From Bacteroidaceae bacterium (GTDB lineage Bacteria > Bacteroidota > Bacteroidia > Bacteroidales > Bacteroidaceae), in contig JAKSLM010000023.1 of the NCBI GenBank assembly GCA_024401225.1, positions 1 to 41,009 of the forward strand: DNA of 41,009 bases, read 5' to 3'. The notes beneath the pieces were generated by a model. The model ran no database searches. It had not been told where the DNA came from and worked only from the letters and a program-made list of their open reading frames with translations. How positions within the stretch are numbered: position 1 is the stretch's first letter; the number at the start of each line of letters is the position of its first letter. The position numbers were made by a program, and so were the translations under genes. Below, one piece after another: positions 1 to 10,345 of this stretch.

Positions 1-26
1 TCAATAATAATGTAAAGGGTTTTAGG

Positions 27-54
27 TTAAGGGTAGCAGGGATGCTGCCCTTAA
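27..54. repeat. Small hairpin
   Basis: A 12-bp stem (TTAAGGGTAGCA with TGCTGCCCTTAA, one T-G wobble) closes on the four-base loop GGGA. No long T-tract follows on either strand, so it is at best a weak terminator. Confidence 0.4.
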
Positions 55-233
55 TTGTTAGCCCCCTCCTAGCCCAAGACCCTCTCCGCCCTTCGGGCAT
101 GTCCGTCCTCGCAAAGGCATTTGCTCGGTCGCTCACTAAACCGTGACATTCAGTCACGTTTCCGGGCGCTCGCTACCCCCGTTAGGGGGAGCGCCATGCG
201 GGAAGTGGGCCATGCGGGAAGTGAGGGGAGGAG

Positions 234-273
234 AAAAAAAAATCCGAGTTACCAGGGCAGTAACTCGGATTTT
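234..273 (-). terminator. Intrinsic terminator behind hisS
   Basis: A perfect 14-bp stem (239-252 with 260-273) closes on a seven-base loop (253-259). Read on the minus strand, the stem runs directly into nine T residues (complement of the A-tract at 234-242). It lies about 210 bases past the hisS stop. The plus strand also has a short T run after the stem, so it may act in both directions. Confidence 0.8.
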
Positions 274-309
274 ATACTACTCAGGTACCTCCCAAATATT
301 TAATTTTTT

Positions 310-418
310 AACGTGAATGTCCGTGAATTGCCCGTGAATTATTTCGTGAATTTAATTTTGTTCAAGAGTTATACCAATTTACGAACAAATTCACGGGCAA
401 TTCACGGGCATTCACGTT
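310..418. repeat. Long inverted repeat built from CGTGAATT units
   Basis: The arms 310-340 and 388-418 are 31 bases each and complementary except for one position. Each arm contains the unit GTGAATT in near-tandem copies spaced by CCC or TCC, and weaker complementarity continues inwards for about 12 bases. The central spacer is 47 bases. It sits between the hisS stop and the terminator on the minus strand, so it would form a large hairpin in the hisS 3' UTR. A degenerate relative of one arm lies upstream of the radical SAM gene at 31916-31957. Confidence 0.75.
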
Positions 419-482
419 CGCCGAAGGCAAAAACAAAGATACCTGAGTCGTTACCGGATTTTTGGTTTTTAATTTTTATCTT

Positions 483-1838
483 TTAGCAGATAGCTGCTAC
501 AAGCTCGTCGGGAGTGAGCATCTGCTGCTCGCCTGTGATCATGTTCTTGAGGTTGACCTTGCCCTCTGCCATCTCGCTCTCGCCTACGATGGCAACGTAT
601 GGTATCTGCTTTGCGTTGGCATACGACATCTGCTTCTTCATCTTGACTGAGTCAGGATAGATCTCGGAGCGGATGCCTGCCTTGCGTGCCTTGGCAAGGA
701 TAGGAAGGCAGTAGTCGGCTTCTGACTCTCCGAAGTTGACGAAGAGGAGCTGAGTAGCATTGACTGCCTCCTTTGGATAGAGGTCGAGCTGATTGAGCAC
801 ATCGAAGATGCGGTCGGCACCGAACGAGATGCCCACGCCCGAAAGGCCTGGCATGCCGAAGATGCCTGTAAGGTTGTCGTAGCGACCACCACCTGTGATG
901 CTGCCTATCTGAACATCGAGTGCCTTAACCTCGAAGATGGCACCTGTGTAGTAGTTGAGACCACGAGCAAGGGTAAGGTCGAGTTCGATGGCATTGTTGA
1001 GGTCGGTGAGCTTGCTGAGTATATACTCGCACTCGTCCACTCCCTTGAGGCCAATCTCGCTGTCCTTGAGTACGGAGCGCATGGTCTGAAGTTTCTCTGC
1101 GTTAGTGCCGGAGAGGTTGATGATAGGCTGAAGTTTCTCGATAGCGTCGGCTGGGATGCCATCGGCTGCGAGCTCTGCATTGACGGCATCGAGTCCGATC
1201 TTATCGAGCTTGTCGATAGCTACGGTGATGTCCACGATCTTGTCGGCCTGACCTATCATCTCGGCTATTCCGGTAAGGATCTTGCGGTTGTTGATCTTGA
1301 TGCATACGCGAACGCCGAAACGTGTGAATACGGTGTCGACGATCTGCATGAGCTCTACCTCGTTGAGGAGGCTTTCGCTGCCCACTACATCGGCATCGCA
1401 CTGGTAGAATTCGCGATAGCGGCCCTTCTGAGGACGATCGGCACGCCATACTGGCTGGATCTGATAGCGCTTGAATGGGAGTGTGAGTTCCTCACGGTGC
1501 TGAACGACAAAGCGTGCGAATGGTACGGTGAGGTCGTAACGCAGTCCCTTCTCGCAGAACTTGCTGGCAAGCTTGAGGGTGCTGGTGTTGGCTACCTCCT
1601 CGCCTGTCATGCCGTGCATGAAGTCGCCCGAGTTGAGGATCTTGAAGAGGAGCTTGTCGCCCTCCTCGCCATACTTACCCATGAGGGTCGAGAGGTTTTC
1701 CATCGCAGGAGTCTCGATCTGCTGGAATCCGTAGAGTGCATAGACGTCCTTGATGGTGTTGAAGATATAGTTGCGCTTGGCCATCTCGATTGGTGAGAAG
1801 TCGCGCGTACCTTTTGGAATTGATGGTTTCTGTGCCAT
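483..1838 (-). CDS. hisS: Histidyl-tRNA synthetase
   Basis: Cytoplasmic class II aminoacyl-tRNA synthetase that charges tRNA-His with histidine using ATP. The 451-residue length is usual for bacterial HisS. Motif 2 is seen around residues 122-148 ([20 protein letters not shown]), the histidine-binding loops as [10 protein letters not shown] and GGGRYDNL, and motif 3 as [10 protein letters not shown]. The C-terminal anticodon-binding domain follows (QLLFVNFGE onward). The N-terminus [15 protein letters not shown] matches the family start, supporting the ATG at 1836-1838. It lies 167 bases behind sufS on the same strand, so it is probably a separate unit or the tail of a long one. No consensus -7 box was seen directly upstream. 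Confidence 0.97.
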   Translation of the reverse strand: MAQKPSIPKGTRDFSPIEMAKRNYIFNTIKDVYALYGFQQIETPAMENLSTLMGKYGEEGDKLLFKILNSGDFMHGMTGEEVANTSTLKLASKFCEKGLRYDLTVPFARFVVQHREELTLPFKRYQIQPVWRADRPQKGRYREFYQCDADVVGSESLLNEVELMQIVDTVFTRFGVRVCIKINNRKILTGIAEMIGQADKIVDITVAIDKLDKIGLDAVNAELAADGIPADAIEKLQPIINLSGTNAEKLQTMRSVLKDSEIGLKGVDECEYILSKLTDLNNAIELDLTLARGLNYYTGAIFEVKALDVQIGSITGGGRYDNLTGIFGMPGLSGVGISFGADRIFDVLNQLDLYPKEAVNATQLLFVNFGESEADYCLPILAKARKAGIRSEIYPDSVKMKKQMSYANAKQIPYVAIVGESEMAEGKVNLKNMITGEQQMLTPDELVAAIC

Positions 1839-1964
1839 AAAAGGGATAAAAGACCTTCCCTGCCCTGCGGCAAAAGGGTGTCGGCCTTATATTGGGGGGT
1901 TATTATTGATTAATGATCACTAATTAAAGAGAATTCATTTAATGACTAATAGCTTACGCTTTCG

Positions 1965-2004
1965 TTCCGGATGGTCTCCCTCGGCCTTTACGGGAGAGGG
2001 TCTT
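1965..2004. repeat. Short palindromic interspersed repeat (copy A)
   Basis: The core reads TCCGGATGGTCTCCCTC, a short loop, then GGGAGAGGGTCTT, and can fold as CTCCC with GGGAG or CCCTC with GAGGG. It lies just behind the sufS stop. The segment 3943-3981 inside sufD, read on the minus strand, has the same order of blocks, and GGAGAGGGTCTT recurs inversely at 76-87. I infer a degenerate repeat family. Confidence 0.5.
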
Positions 2005-2005
2005 T

Positions 2006-3214
2006 CTAAAACATCTGCGCTACGCGGCGTATGCCTGCCACGAGTGCATCGACCTCTTCCCTGGTGTTGTAGAGGCCAAACGAGGCGCGTACGGTGCCTT
2101 CGATGCCCAAGCGATGCATGAGTGGCTCGGCGCAATGATGGCCTGTGCGCACAGCTATGCCGAGGCGGTCGAGGAGTGTCCCCATGTCGAGGTGGTGGAT
2201 ATTTCCCACCTGGAATGAGATGACTGCATCGTGCGAAGGACCGAAGAACTTCATGTCGGGTATCTGTGCCATCTGTTCACGAGCATAGCGGGTCAGCATC
2301 TGTTCGTGCTGATAGATATTGTCCATGCCGAGAGCCGAGACATAATCGAGCGCAACCGCAAGTGCATGGGTGGCAACATAGTCGGGTGTGCCAGCTTCGA
2401 ACTTGTATGGAAGTTCGTTGTATGTTGTCTTTTCGAACGAGACGTTCTTGATCATCTCACCACCACCCTGGTAAGGAGGCAGCTGTTCGAGCCACGCTTC
2501 CTTTCCGTACAACACTCCGACACCTGTAGGAGCGTAGATCTTATGACCTGAGAAGGCGAAGAAGTCGCAGTCGAGCTCTTGCATGTCCACCTTGAAATGA
2601 GGTGTAGACTGTGCACCATCAATGAGCACAGGGATGTCGTGCTTATGAGCTTCTGCTATCACCTCCCTGACAGGATTGACCGTACCCATCACGTTGCTCA
2701 CATGAGCACAGCATACGAGCTTTGTCCTTTCCGAGAGCAACGACTTGTATTCGTCCATGCAGAGTATGCCTTCATCGGTCATAGGAATGACTCGCAGCAC
2801 GGCACCTTTTCTCTCACACACCATCTGCCAAGGGACGATGTTGGAATGGTGCTCCATGGTGGAGACAATAATCTCATCGCCCTGCTTTATGAATGCCTCA
2901 CCAAACGAGAATGCGAGCAGGTTGATGCTCTCGGTGGTGCCTCGCGTGAAGAGGATCTCGTTGGTGCTGCGTGCATTGATGAAGCGGCGCACAGTTTCGC
3001 GGCTTGCCTCATGAAGGTCGGTAGCCTTCTGCGAGAGGAAGTGGACGCCTCGGTGCACGTTAGCGTTGACATTATAGTACTCATCGACCATAGCCTCGAC
3101 TACGCATCGAGGCTTCTGAGTCGTGGCACCATTGTCAAGGTAGACCAACGGACGGTTGTATATCTGGCGTGACAGGATCGGGAAATCCTCACGCACCTGG
3201 TTTATATCGTACAT
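2006..3214 (-). CDS. sufS: Cysteine desulfurase SufS
   Basis: PLP-dependent group II cysteine desulfurase that takes sulfur from L-cysteine as an enzyme persulfide and supplies it to the SufBCD scaffold. At 402 residues it has normal family length. Visible landmarks are the cofactor lysine in SGHKIYAPTG, the histidine of HVSNVMG, and the active-site cysteine in RTGHHCAEP followed by RASFGLYNT. It is the last gene of sufBCDS, nine bases behind sufD. No sufE or sufU gene is seen in the window, so the sulfur shuttle partner must lie elsewhere or be dispensable. Confidence 0.96.
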   Translation of the reverse strand: MYDINQVREDFPILSRQIYNRPLVYLDNGATTQKPRCVVEAMVDEYYNVNANVHRGVHFLSQKATDLHEASRETVRRFINARSTNEILFTRGTTESINLLAFSFGEAFIKQGDEIIVSTMEHHSNIVPWQMVCERKGAVLRVIPMTDEGILCMDEYKSLLSERTKLVCCAHVSNVMGTVNPVREVIAEAHKHDIPVLIDGAQSTPHFKVDMQELDCDFFAFSGHKIYAPTGVGVLYGKEAWLEQLPPYQGGGEMIKNVSFEKTTYNELPYKFEAGTPDYVATHALAVALDYVSALGMDNIYQHEQMLTRYAREQMAQIPDMKFFGPSHDAVISFQVGNIHHLDMGTLLDRLGIAVRTGHHCAEPLMHRLGIEGTVRASFGLYNTREEVDALVAGIRRVAQMF

Positions 3215-3223
3215 TTTGAAATG

Positions 3224-4515
3224 TTATTTACAAAGCTGGCAGTCCTCGCACTTGTCGAGTTCGCCACGGAAGCGCTTCTCAACCTTGACATAGAGGAGCT
3301 GTCGAAGGGCTTCGAGCGATATCTGATCGATGACCTGCCCCATGAAGGCGTTCTTGAGCAGCGTGCGAGCATCGTCCTCCGGAATGCCACGCTGGCGCAT
3401 ATAGAAGAGCGCACTCTCGTCCATCACGCCAACCGTAGAGCCATGGTTGCACTTGACATCGTCGGCATAGATCTCGAGCATAGGCTGCGTGAACATTCGT
3501 GCCTGGGACGATGCGCAGAGGTTGGCGTTGGTCTCCTGCGAGGCGGTCTTCTGGGCACCCTTCTCCACGAGTATCTTGCCTGCGAAGGCTCCGACCGAAC
3601 TGTCGTCAACAACGTACTTATAGAGTTCGTTGGACTGGCAATTAGGTGCCTTATGGTCGATGAGGGTATTGTTGTCAATACGCTGGCTTCCGCTGCCTAT
3701 AGCACAGCCATTGAGCGTCACCTCGGAGTTCTCGCCCTCAAGGTAGACGTCGCAGAGGTTGCGTGTCTGTCCATTGTAGAGGGTGATGGAGTTGTGCTTG
3801 ACTGAGCAGTCGCGTCCCTCACGGATGTAGACGTTGGAGAAGCGAGAGCAGAGCGGAGTTGTCTCTTCTATTTCGTAGAGGTCGAGATGGGAGTTATCTT
3901 TAGTTACGACCTCGATGACCTGAGTGGTGAGGAAGCGACCCACCCCTTCCCTACCTGTGAGGGAGGAGGTATCATCCGGATGGGATTGCTGCCCGTTCTC
4001 CTCCACTTCGGTGATGGCTGGGGAGATTCTTCTATCATTCATTATGACTATTGCTTCTGCTCCCTGCTCAAGGATGATGAGGACTCGTCGGTTCATCATC
4101 GTGGCCGATGTACCCCGGAGGAAGTGGTCGATCTTGATAGGGTCGGAAGGGCGCTCATTCTTAGGAACATAGATGAGAAGGCCTTCGTGAGCAAGTGCCG
4201 TATTGAGCGCAGTAAGTGCATCTGAACCGTCTGCCACCTTATTGTAATAAGGAGTGAGGTCGATAGGCGAATCCTTGAAGGAGAAGATGTACTTCGATGG
4301 TTTGAGTTCGAGAGCTCCGAGCGAAATGCCGTAGTTGGGCGCGAATGCTGCATCAACATCGGTGTATTTGTATCGCTCTACCTTCCTTGACGGAAATCCC
4401 TTCTCCTCAAACACAGCAAAGGCGGCATCACGAACCGAGTTCATGACGGGGCAACTCTTCTGCTTTATCAAGCTCGAAGCCTCATTGTATAGCTCTATGT
4501 ACTGTCGCTCGCTTT

Positions 4516-4519
<4 letters not shown>
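3224..4519 (-). CDS. sufD: Fe-S cluster assembly protein SufD
   Basis: Non-catalytic scaffold subunit that pairs with SufB and binds SufC in the SufBC2D complex, which assembles Fe-S clusters in the cytoplasm. The 431-residue protein has the SufD beta-helix core (for example SNVYIREGRDCSVKHNSITL) and the conserved C-terminal segment VKCNHGSTVGVMDESALFYM followed by RGI. It overlaps sufC by four bases (ATGA), implying translational coupling. Residues about 165-194 form a polar insertion between NDRR and RFLTTQVIEV that, from memory, typical Bacteroidales SufD lacks; its DNA resembles the repeat behind sufS. Confidence 0.95.
3938..4027 (-). repeat. In-frame repeat-like insertion in sufD (copy B)
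   Basis: Ninety bases code for thirty polar residues (beginning ISPAITEVEENG, ending REGVG) placed where related SufD proteins, as I remember them, pass almost directly from the strand before NDRR to RFLTTQVIEV. Within it, 3943-3981 reads on the minus strand TCCGGATGATACC, CTCCCTC, then AGGGAAGGGG, the same block order as copy A at 1965-2004, and TCCCT/AGGGA can pair. The length is a multiple of three, so the frame stays open. Confidence 0.45.
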
Positions 4520-5265
<746 letters not shown>

Positions 5266-5267
5266 AA

Positions 5268-6716
5268 TTATCCTACTGTTCCTTCAAGTGAAACTGACAA
5301 TAACTTCTGAGCCTCAACGGCAAACTCCATAGGAAGCTTGTTGATCACATCCTTGGCATATCCATTGACTATGAGTCCGACAGCCTCCTCGGTAGAGATG
5401 CCACGCTGATTGCAATACATCAGCTGGTCCTCATTGATCTTGGAGGTTGTGGCCTCGTGCTCGATGGTGGCGGTATTGTTGCGCACATCCATGTAAGGGA
5501 AAGTATGCGCTCCGCACTCGGACCCGAGCAGCAGCGAGTCGCACGACGAATAGTTGCGAGCACCATCGGCAGTAGGCGCTACACGCACCAGTCCGCGGTA
5601 GGAGTTCTCGCTCTTGCCGGCTGATATGCCCTTGGATATTATAGTGGAACGGGTGTTGCGCCCGATATGAATCATCTTTGTGCCTGTGTCGGCCTGCTGA
5701 TAGTTGTTGGTGACTGCCACGCTGTAGAACTCAGCCTGGCTATTATCGCCACGAAGCACACACGATGGGTACTTCCACGTGATGGCCGAACCGGTCTCGA
5801 CCTGAGTCCATGAGAGCTTGCTGTTCACTCCACGCAGGTCGCCACGCTTGGTGACGAGATTGAGCACACCACCCTTGCCCTCAGCATCGCCAGGATACCA
5901 GTTCTGCACGGTAGAGTACTTGACCTCAGCATTGTCCATCACAACGATCTCCACAATGGCTGCATGGAGCTGGTTCTCATCGCGCATAGGAGCCGTACAG
6001 CCCTCAAGATAGCTGACATACGAGCCCTCATCGCACACGATAAGCGTACGCTCAAACTGGCCCGTATTGCGGGCGTTGATGCGGAAGTATGTGCTCAGTT
6101 CCATAGGGCAACGGGTGTTCTTCGGAATGTAGACAAACGAGCCGTCGGAGAACACCGCCGAATTGAGTGCTGCGAAATAGTTATCCTTTGGAGGCACTAC
6201 GCTACCCAGGTACTTACGTACCAAGTCGGGGTACTCGCGCACGGCTTCCGATATGGAGCAGAAGATGATGCCCTTCTCCGATAGCTTCTCCTTGAAGGTG
6301 GTCTTCACGCTGACTGAGTCCATAACGGCATCAACAGCCATACCAGAGAGTGCCAGGCGCTCCTCGAGCGGAATGCCAAGTTTGTCAAAGGTCTTCATCA
6401 GCTCAGGATCAATATCATCGGCACTCTTAGGACCATCCTTCTTGGCCGTAGGGTCGGCATAGTAGGATATGGCCTGGTAGTCGATCTCGGGCATTCGCAG
6501 GTGGCCCCACTTAGGCTCTGCCTGCGTAAGCCAGTAGCGATAGGCATCGAGTCGGAACTGCAAGAGCCAGTCCGGTTCGCCCTTCTTTGCCGAGATGATA
6601 CGTATGACCTCCTCGTTAAGACCTTTTTCAATTATTTCCGTCTGTACATCAGTAGTGAAACCGAACTCATATTTCTTATCAGCCACACTGCGCACAAACT
6701 CATTCTGTTCACTCAT
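5268..6716 (-). CDS. sufB: Fe-S cluster assembly protein SufB
   Basis: Scaffold subunit on which nascent Fe-S clusters are built, receiving sulfur from SufS. The 482 residues are a normal length. Recognisable conserved stretches are [58 protein letters not shown] and [18 protein letters not shown]. First of the four suf genes, 11 bases behind cvpA. No IscR- or SufR-type regulator is seen nearby, so expression probably follows the upstream operon promoter. Confidence 0.97.
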   Translation of the reverse strand: MSEQNEFVRSVADKKYEFGFTTDVQTEIIEKGLNEEVIRIISAKKGEPDWLLQFRLDAYRYWLTQAEPKWGHLRMPEIDYQAISYYADPTAKKDGPKSADDIDPELMKTFDKLGIPLEERLALSGMAVDAVMDSVSVKTTFKEKLSEKGIIFCSISEAVREYPDLVRKYLGSVVPPKDNYFAALNSAVFSDGSFVYIPKNTRCPMELSTYFRINARNTGQFERTLIVCDEGSYVSYLEGCTAPMRDENQLHAAIVEIVVMDNAEVKYSTVQNWYPGDAEGKGGVLNLVTKRGDLRGVNSKLSWTQVETGSAITWKYPSCVLRGDNSQAEFYSVAVTNNYQQADTGTKMIHIGRNTRSTIISKGISAGKSENSYRGLVRVAPTADGARNYSSCDSLLLGSECGAHTFPYMDVRNNTATIEHEATTSKINEDQLMYCNQRGISTEEAVGLIVNGYAKDVINKLPMEFAVEAQKLLSVSLEGTVG

Positions 6717-6727
6717 CTATATATACC

Positions 6728-7303
6728 TTATTTAAACGGATTAACTCTGTCCATAGCATCATTGACTACAGGCTTGAGACCTCGGTGAGGCTCTACGCCC
6801 GGGTCGAGATTGGCAACCTCGGTCGAGTCGTCAACAATGAGGAAGTTTGGCACCAAAACCTGCGATGCGTGCTTGGCTGTGTAGAATATCGGTTCACGCT
6901 CACCGAGACGCTCTGGCTTGAAGCCACCGCTGCTCTCAACGAAGTCCATCATGTTGAACGCGAAACTCATCACTATGCCATAGCATATTGCACCGATAGC
7001 CGCGCCACAGAGACGATTGACGAATCCAAGGTGCATCTTCTTGAACAGCTTAGTAAGCAACGATGCCAACCATCCCAGCACTACTGGGACTGCGATGGCA
7101 ATGAGGAAGAAGGCCACCGTATGTGCCAAACCCTGCGACGTACCTGTCTTATTGACAAGGAATTCGCCAAACTGATGAGACAAGAGCGATGCTACCAGCA
7201 CACCTGCCACGATACCAATGAAATTGGCTATCTGTTTAAACGCTCCTTGGCAGAAGCCTATTACGGCTCCTACCAAGAGAACTATCAATATTAATGTAGT
7301 CAC
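6728..7303 (-). CDS. CvpA family membrane protein
   Basis: A 191-residue inner-membrane protein of the CvpA (colicin V production) family. About four hydrophobic segments are visible: near residues 2-20 (LILIVLLVGAVIGFCQGAF), 25-42, 60-82 (HTVAFFLIAIAVPVVLGWLA) and 100-120 (LCGAAIGAICYGIVMSF). The conserved G-x-x-x-G-F-x-Q-G-x-F-K-Q start is typical. The C-terminal third is polar and probably on one side of the membrane. The biochemical function is unknown. It lies 18 bases behind infB and 11 before sufB, clearly within the operon. Confidence 0.88.
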   Translation of the reverse strand: MTTLILIVLLVGAVIGFCQGAFKQIANFIGIVAGVLVASLLSHQFGEFLVNKTGTSQGLAHTVAFFLIAIAVPVVLGWLASLLTKLFKKMHLGFVNRLCGAAIGAICYGIVMSFAFNMMDFVESSGGFKPERLGEREPIFYTAKHASQVLVPNFLIVDDSTEVANLDPGVEPHRGLKPVVNDAMDRVNPFK

Positions 7304-7321
7304 TTTATTTGTTCTGAGTTA

Positions 7322-10201
7322 TTAAAGCTTAGTCTTTACCTCAACCTCTGTATAGGTCTCGAAAATATCGCCTTCACGGATGTCGTTGTAGTTGACAACT
7401 GAGATACCGCACTCGAAGTCGCGACCCACCTCCTTGACATCATCCTTGAAGCGCTTGAGGGCAAGGATCTCGCCTGTGTGAACGACGATACCATCGCGAA
7501 TGACACGAATCTTGTCGGAGCGGTGTACCTTTCCGTCTGTAACCCAACAACCGGCAACTGTACCGACCTTGGTGATCTTGTAGACCTGGCGCACCTCGAC
7601 CTGACCTGTGATCTCCTCCTTGAGCGTAGGCGCAAGCATACCCTCCATGGCATCCTTGATCTCCTCGATAGTGTCGTAGATGATAGAATAGAGGCGGATG
7701 TCCACACCTTCCTGCTCAGCAAGCTTGCGAGCTGCTGCAGAAGGACGAACCTGGAAACCGATGATGATGGCATCGGATGCAGATGCAAGGGTGACATCGC
7801 TCTCGGAGATCTGACCCACAGCCTTGTGGATAACGTTGACCTGAATCTTCTCGGTAGAGAGCTTGATGAGTGAGTCAGAGAGTGCTTCGATCGAACCGTC
7901 AACGTCGCCCTTAACAACGAGGTTGAGTTCCTTGAAGTCGCCAAGAGCGATACGGCGTCCGAGCTCGTTGAGGTCGACACGCTTGAGGGTACGGAGTCCC
8001 TGCTCGCGCTTGAGCTGTTCGCGCTTGTTGCATATCTCGCGAGCTTCCTGCTCTGTCTCCATCACGTGGAATGTGTCGCCCGCTGTTGGAGCACCATTGA
8101 GACCGAGGATTACGGCTGGCTCGGCTGGCAGAGCCTGCTGGATGCGCTGACCACGCTCATTGAACATAGCCTTGATGCGTCCGTAGTGAGTACCTGCAAG
8201 CACGATGTCGCCCTGCTTGAGCGTACCGTTCTGACAGAGCACAGTAGCAACGAATCCGCGTCCCTTATCAAGGGTTGACTCGATGATGGAACCAGTAGCC
8301 TTACGGTCTGGGTTAGCCTTGAGGTCGAGCATCTCAGCCTCGAGGAGCACCTTCTCCATGAGGTCGTCAACACCTACGCCCTTCTTGGCGCTGATCTCCT
8401 GACACTGGTACTTACCGCCCCAGTCCTCAACGAGGAGGTTCATGGCAGCAAGCTGCTCACGGATCTTGTCCGGATTGGCACCTGGCTTATCGATCTTATT
8501 GATAGCGAATACCATTGGCACGTTGGCTGCCTGAGCATGTGCAATGGCCTCCTTGGTCTGAGGCATGATAGCATCATCGGCTGCGATGATGATGATAGCA
8601 ATATCGGTAACCTGAGCACCACGGGCACGCATGGCAGTAAATGCCTCGTGACCTGGGGTATCGAGGAATGTGATGTGGCGTCCATCCTTCATCTTCACGT
8701 TGTAGGCACCGATGTGCTGAGTGATACCTCCGGCCTCACCGGCAATCACGTTAGTGTTGCGTACATAGTCGAGGAGCGAAGTCTTACCGTGGTCTACGTG
8801 TCCCATCACGGTGATGATAGGTGCGCGGTCCTGAAGATCTTCCTCAGCATCCTCCTCCTCAACGATAGCGTTCGACACTTCTTCGCTGACATAGTTGGTG
8901 GTGAATCCGAACTCCTCAGCCACGATGTTGATAGTCTCAGCATCGAGACGCTGGTTGATACTTACCATCATACCGATTGCCATACATGTACCGATGACCT
9001 TTGTGACTGGCACATCCATCATGGTAGCAAGATCGCTTACGGTAACGAACTCAGTAAGCTTGAGAACCTTGCTCTCTGCGCTCTCCATCTCTTCCTCCTC
9101 ATTCATTCGCTCACGAACGGCATCACGCTTCTCCTTACGATACTTGACGCCCTTCTTCTCCTGCTTTGAGGTGAGACGTGCGAGAGTCTCCTTTACCTGC
9201 TTTGCTACTTCCTCATCGGTGAGCTCCACTGGCTTGGCTGGCTGGTTCTTCTTCTTATTCTTCTTACCCTGTCCCTGTGGAACCTGGTTCTTGCCTGGCT
9301 GGTTCTTCTGGCCGTTAGGTGCCTGCTGGCCTCCCTTAGCCTTCTTCTGGCCGTTCTGGCCTGCCTGCATCTTAGCTGCCTCAGCTACATCGACACGCTC
9401 GTTCTTGATGCGTGCGCGCTTCTTTTTCTTTCCATCACCAGCAGCATCGCCAGCAGCTGCACCATGCTGACCTGCAGCCTTAGCCTTCTGCTGTTGCTGC
9501 TTCTCAAGGCGATCCTTCTTGCGATCAGCCTTACTCTTACGGTCTGGGCGAGTCTTGGAATTGAGGCTTGAGAGGTCAATGAATCCGACCTGCTTGAACT
9601 GCACACCAGCCTCTTCCGGAGCCTGAAGACGATACACGCCATTCTCATCCATCTCAAGGCGGTCGGCAGGAGTAAGCTTCTTAGCCTGAGGTGCTTCCTC
9701 CTTCTTAGGAGCAGCAGGTGCTGAAGCCTCTGCCTTAGGAGTCTCAACAACCTGTGGTGCTTCCTCCTTCTTTGGTGCAGGAGCCTTTGGAGCCTCAGCA
9801 ACAGGTGCTGGTGCTGGAGCCTCAGCCTTAGGAGCTTCAACCTTTGGGGCCTCAGTCACAACAGGCTTTGCAGGCTTTGGTTCTGGCTTCTTCTGCAAGT
9901 CAGATATATTGCCAACGATCTTGAACTGCTGCTTCTGCTGTTTCTCCTGCTGCGCCTGAGCCTTACGCTCCTCCTTCTCCTTCTGCTCACGCTCCTTGCG
10001 CTTCTGGATGTCAGCCTTAGTCTCAGCATGTACGTTCTTGTCGTTACCAAACTCTTTCATGAGCAATCCGTACTGCTCATCCGTGATCTTTGCATTAGGA
10101 CTGGCATCTTCAAGTGCCTTGCCCTTCTTCTGCAGGAATTCTGCCACGGTGTTAATTCCTACATTAAGTTCTTTTAATGCTTTATTTAGTCTAACTGCCA
10201 T
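7322..10201 (-). CDS. infB: Translation initiation factor IF-2
   Basis: GTPase that delivers initiator fMet-tRNA to the 30S subunit and promotes subunit joining. The 959-residue protein starts with an IF2-N type segment ([24 protein letters not shown]), followed by a long low-complexity linker rich in Ala, Pro, Lys, Glu and Gln (about residues 75-340). The G domain has G1 GHVDHGKT at 467-474, G3 DTPGHEAF, G4 NKID and G5 SAKKG. Beta-barrel and C-terminal tRNA-binding domains follow ([27 protein letters not shown]). The linker repeats motifs such as KKEEAPQ and is compositionally unlike the rest. It lies 144 bases behind nusA. Confidence 0.98.
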   Translation of the reverse strand: MAVRLNKALKELNVGINTVAEFLQKKGKALEDASPNAKITDEQYGLLMKEFGNDKNVHAETKADIQKRKEREQKEKEERKAQAQQEKQQKQQFKIVGNISDLQKKPEPKPAKPVVTEAPKVEAPKAEAPAPAPVAEAPKAPAPKKEEAPQVVETPKAEASAPAAPKKEEAPQAKKLTPADRLEMDENGVYRLQAPEEAGVQFKQVGFIDLSSLNSKTRPDRKSKADRKKDRLEKQQQQKAKAAGQHGAAAGDAAGDGKKKKRARIKNERVDVAEAAKMQAGQNGQKKAKGGQQAPNGQKNQPGKNQVPQGQGKKNKKKNQPAKPVELTDEEVAKQVKETLARLTSKQEKKGVKYRKEKRDAVRERMNEEEEMESAESKVLKLTEFVTVSDLATMMDVPVTKVIGTCMAIGMMVSINQRLDAETINIVAEEFGFTTNYVSEEVSNAIVEEEDAEEDLQDRAPIITVMGHVDHGKTSLLDYVRNTNVIAGEAGGITQHIGAYNVKMKDGRHITFLDTPGHEAFTAMRARGAQVTDIAIIIIAADDAIMPQTKEAIAHAQAANVPMVFAINKIDKPGANPDKIREQLAAMNLLVEDWGGKYQCQEISAKKGVGVDDLMEKVLLEAEMLDLKANPDRKATGSIIESTLDKGRGFVATVLCQNGTLKQGDIVLAGTHYGRIKAMFNERGQRIQQALPAEPAVILGLNGAPTAGDTFHVMETEQEAREICNKREQLKREQGLRTLKRVDLNELGRRIALGDFKELNLVVKGDVDGSIEALSDSLIKLSTEKIQVNVIHKAVGQISESDVTLASASDAIIIGFQVRPSAAARKLAEQEGVDIRLYSIIYDTIEEIKDAMEGMLAPTLKEEITGQVEVRQVYKITKVGTVAGCWVTDGKVHRSDKIRVIRDGIVVHTGEILALKRFKDDVKEVGRDFECGISVVNYNDIREGDIFETYTEVEVKTKL

Positions 10202-10345
10202 ATTTTCTAAATTAAAAACTAAAAATTAAATAAAAATACGATGAATAAGAAAATCTATTTTCCCGAACCTGCAATCAAATTGCACCCAATTAAAAATCAA
10301 AAGCAACATCATGCGCGGTTCCTTTTAATTTTTAATTTTTAATCA
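10202..10345. other. AT-rich spacer between nusA and infB
   Basis: 144 bases with long A/T runs flanking a short mixed segment (about 10260-10320). No -7 box of the TAnnTTTG type and no strong hairpin were seen. It is the only sizeable gap in the rimP-to-sufS series and could hold an internal start or processing site. Confidence 0.4.

Larger units (their letters stand above)
1..482. other. Non-coding repeat-rich stretch downstream of hisS
   Basis: I see no credible gene here; the short open frames have no recognisable protein character. The stretch holds a hairpin at 27-54, a GC-rich block at about 60-230 with small palindromes (142-147 with 153-158; 176-180 with 185-189), a 14-base direct repeat CCATGCGGGAAGTG at 194-207 and 210-223, an intrinsic terminator near 234-273, and a long inverted repeat at 310-418. 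The 12-mer AAGACCCTCTCC at 76-87 recurs in inverse orientation at 1993-2004 behind sufS, so the GC-rich block may be a decayed interspersed repeat. Confidence 0.6.

Noticed and set aside
121-303. Possible 60-residue protein in the left non-coding stretch
   Set aside because: It runs through palindromes, a direct repeat and a terminator stem, so it is a frame through repeats.
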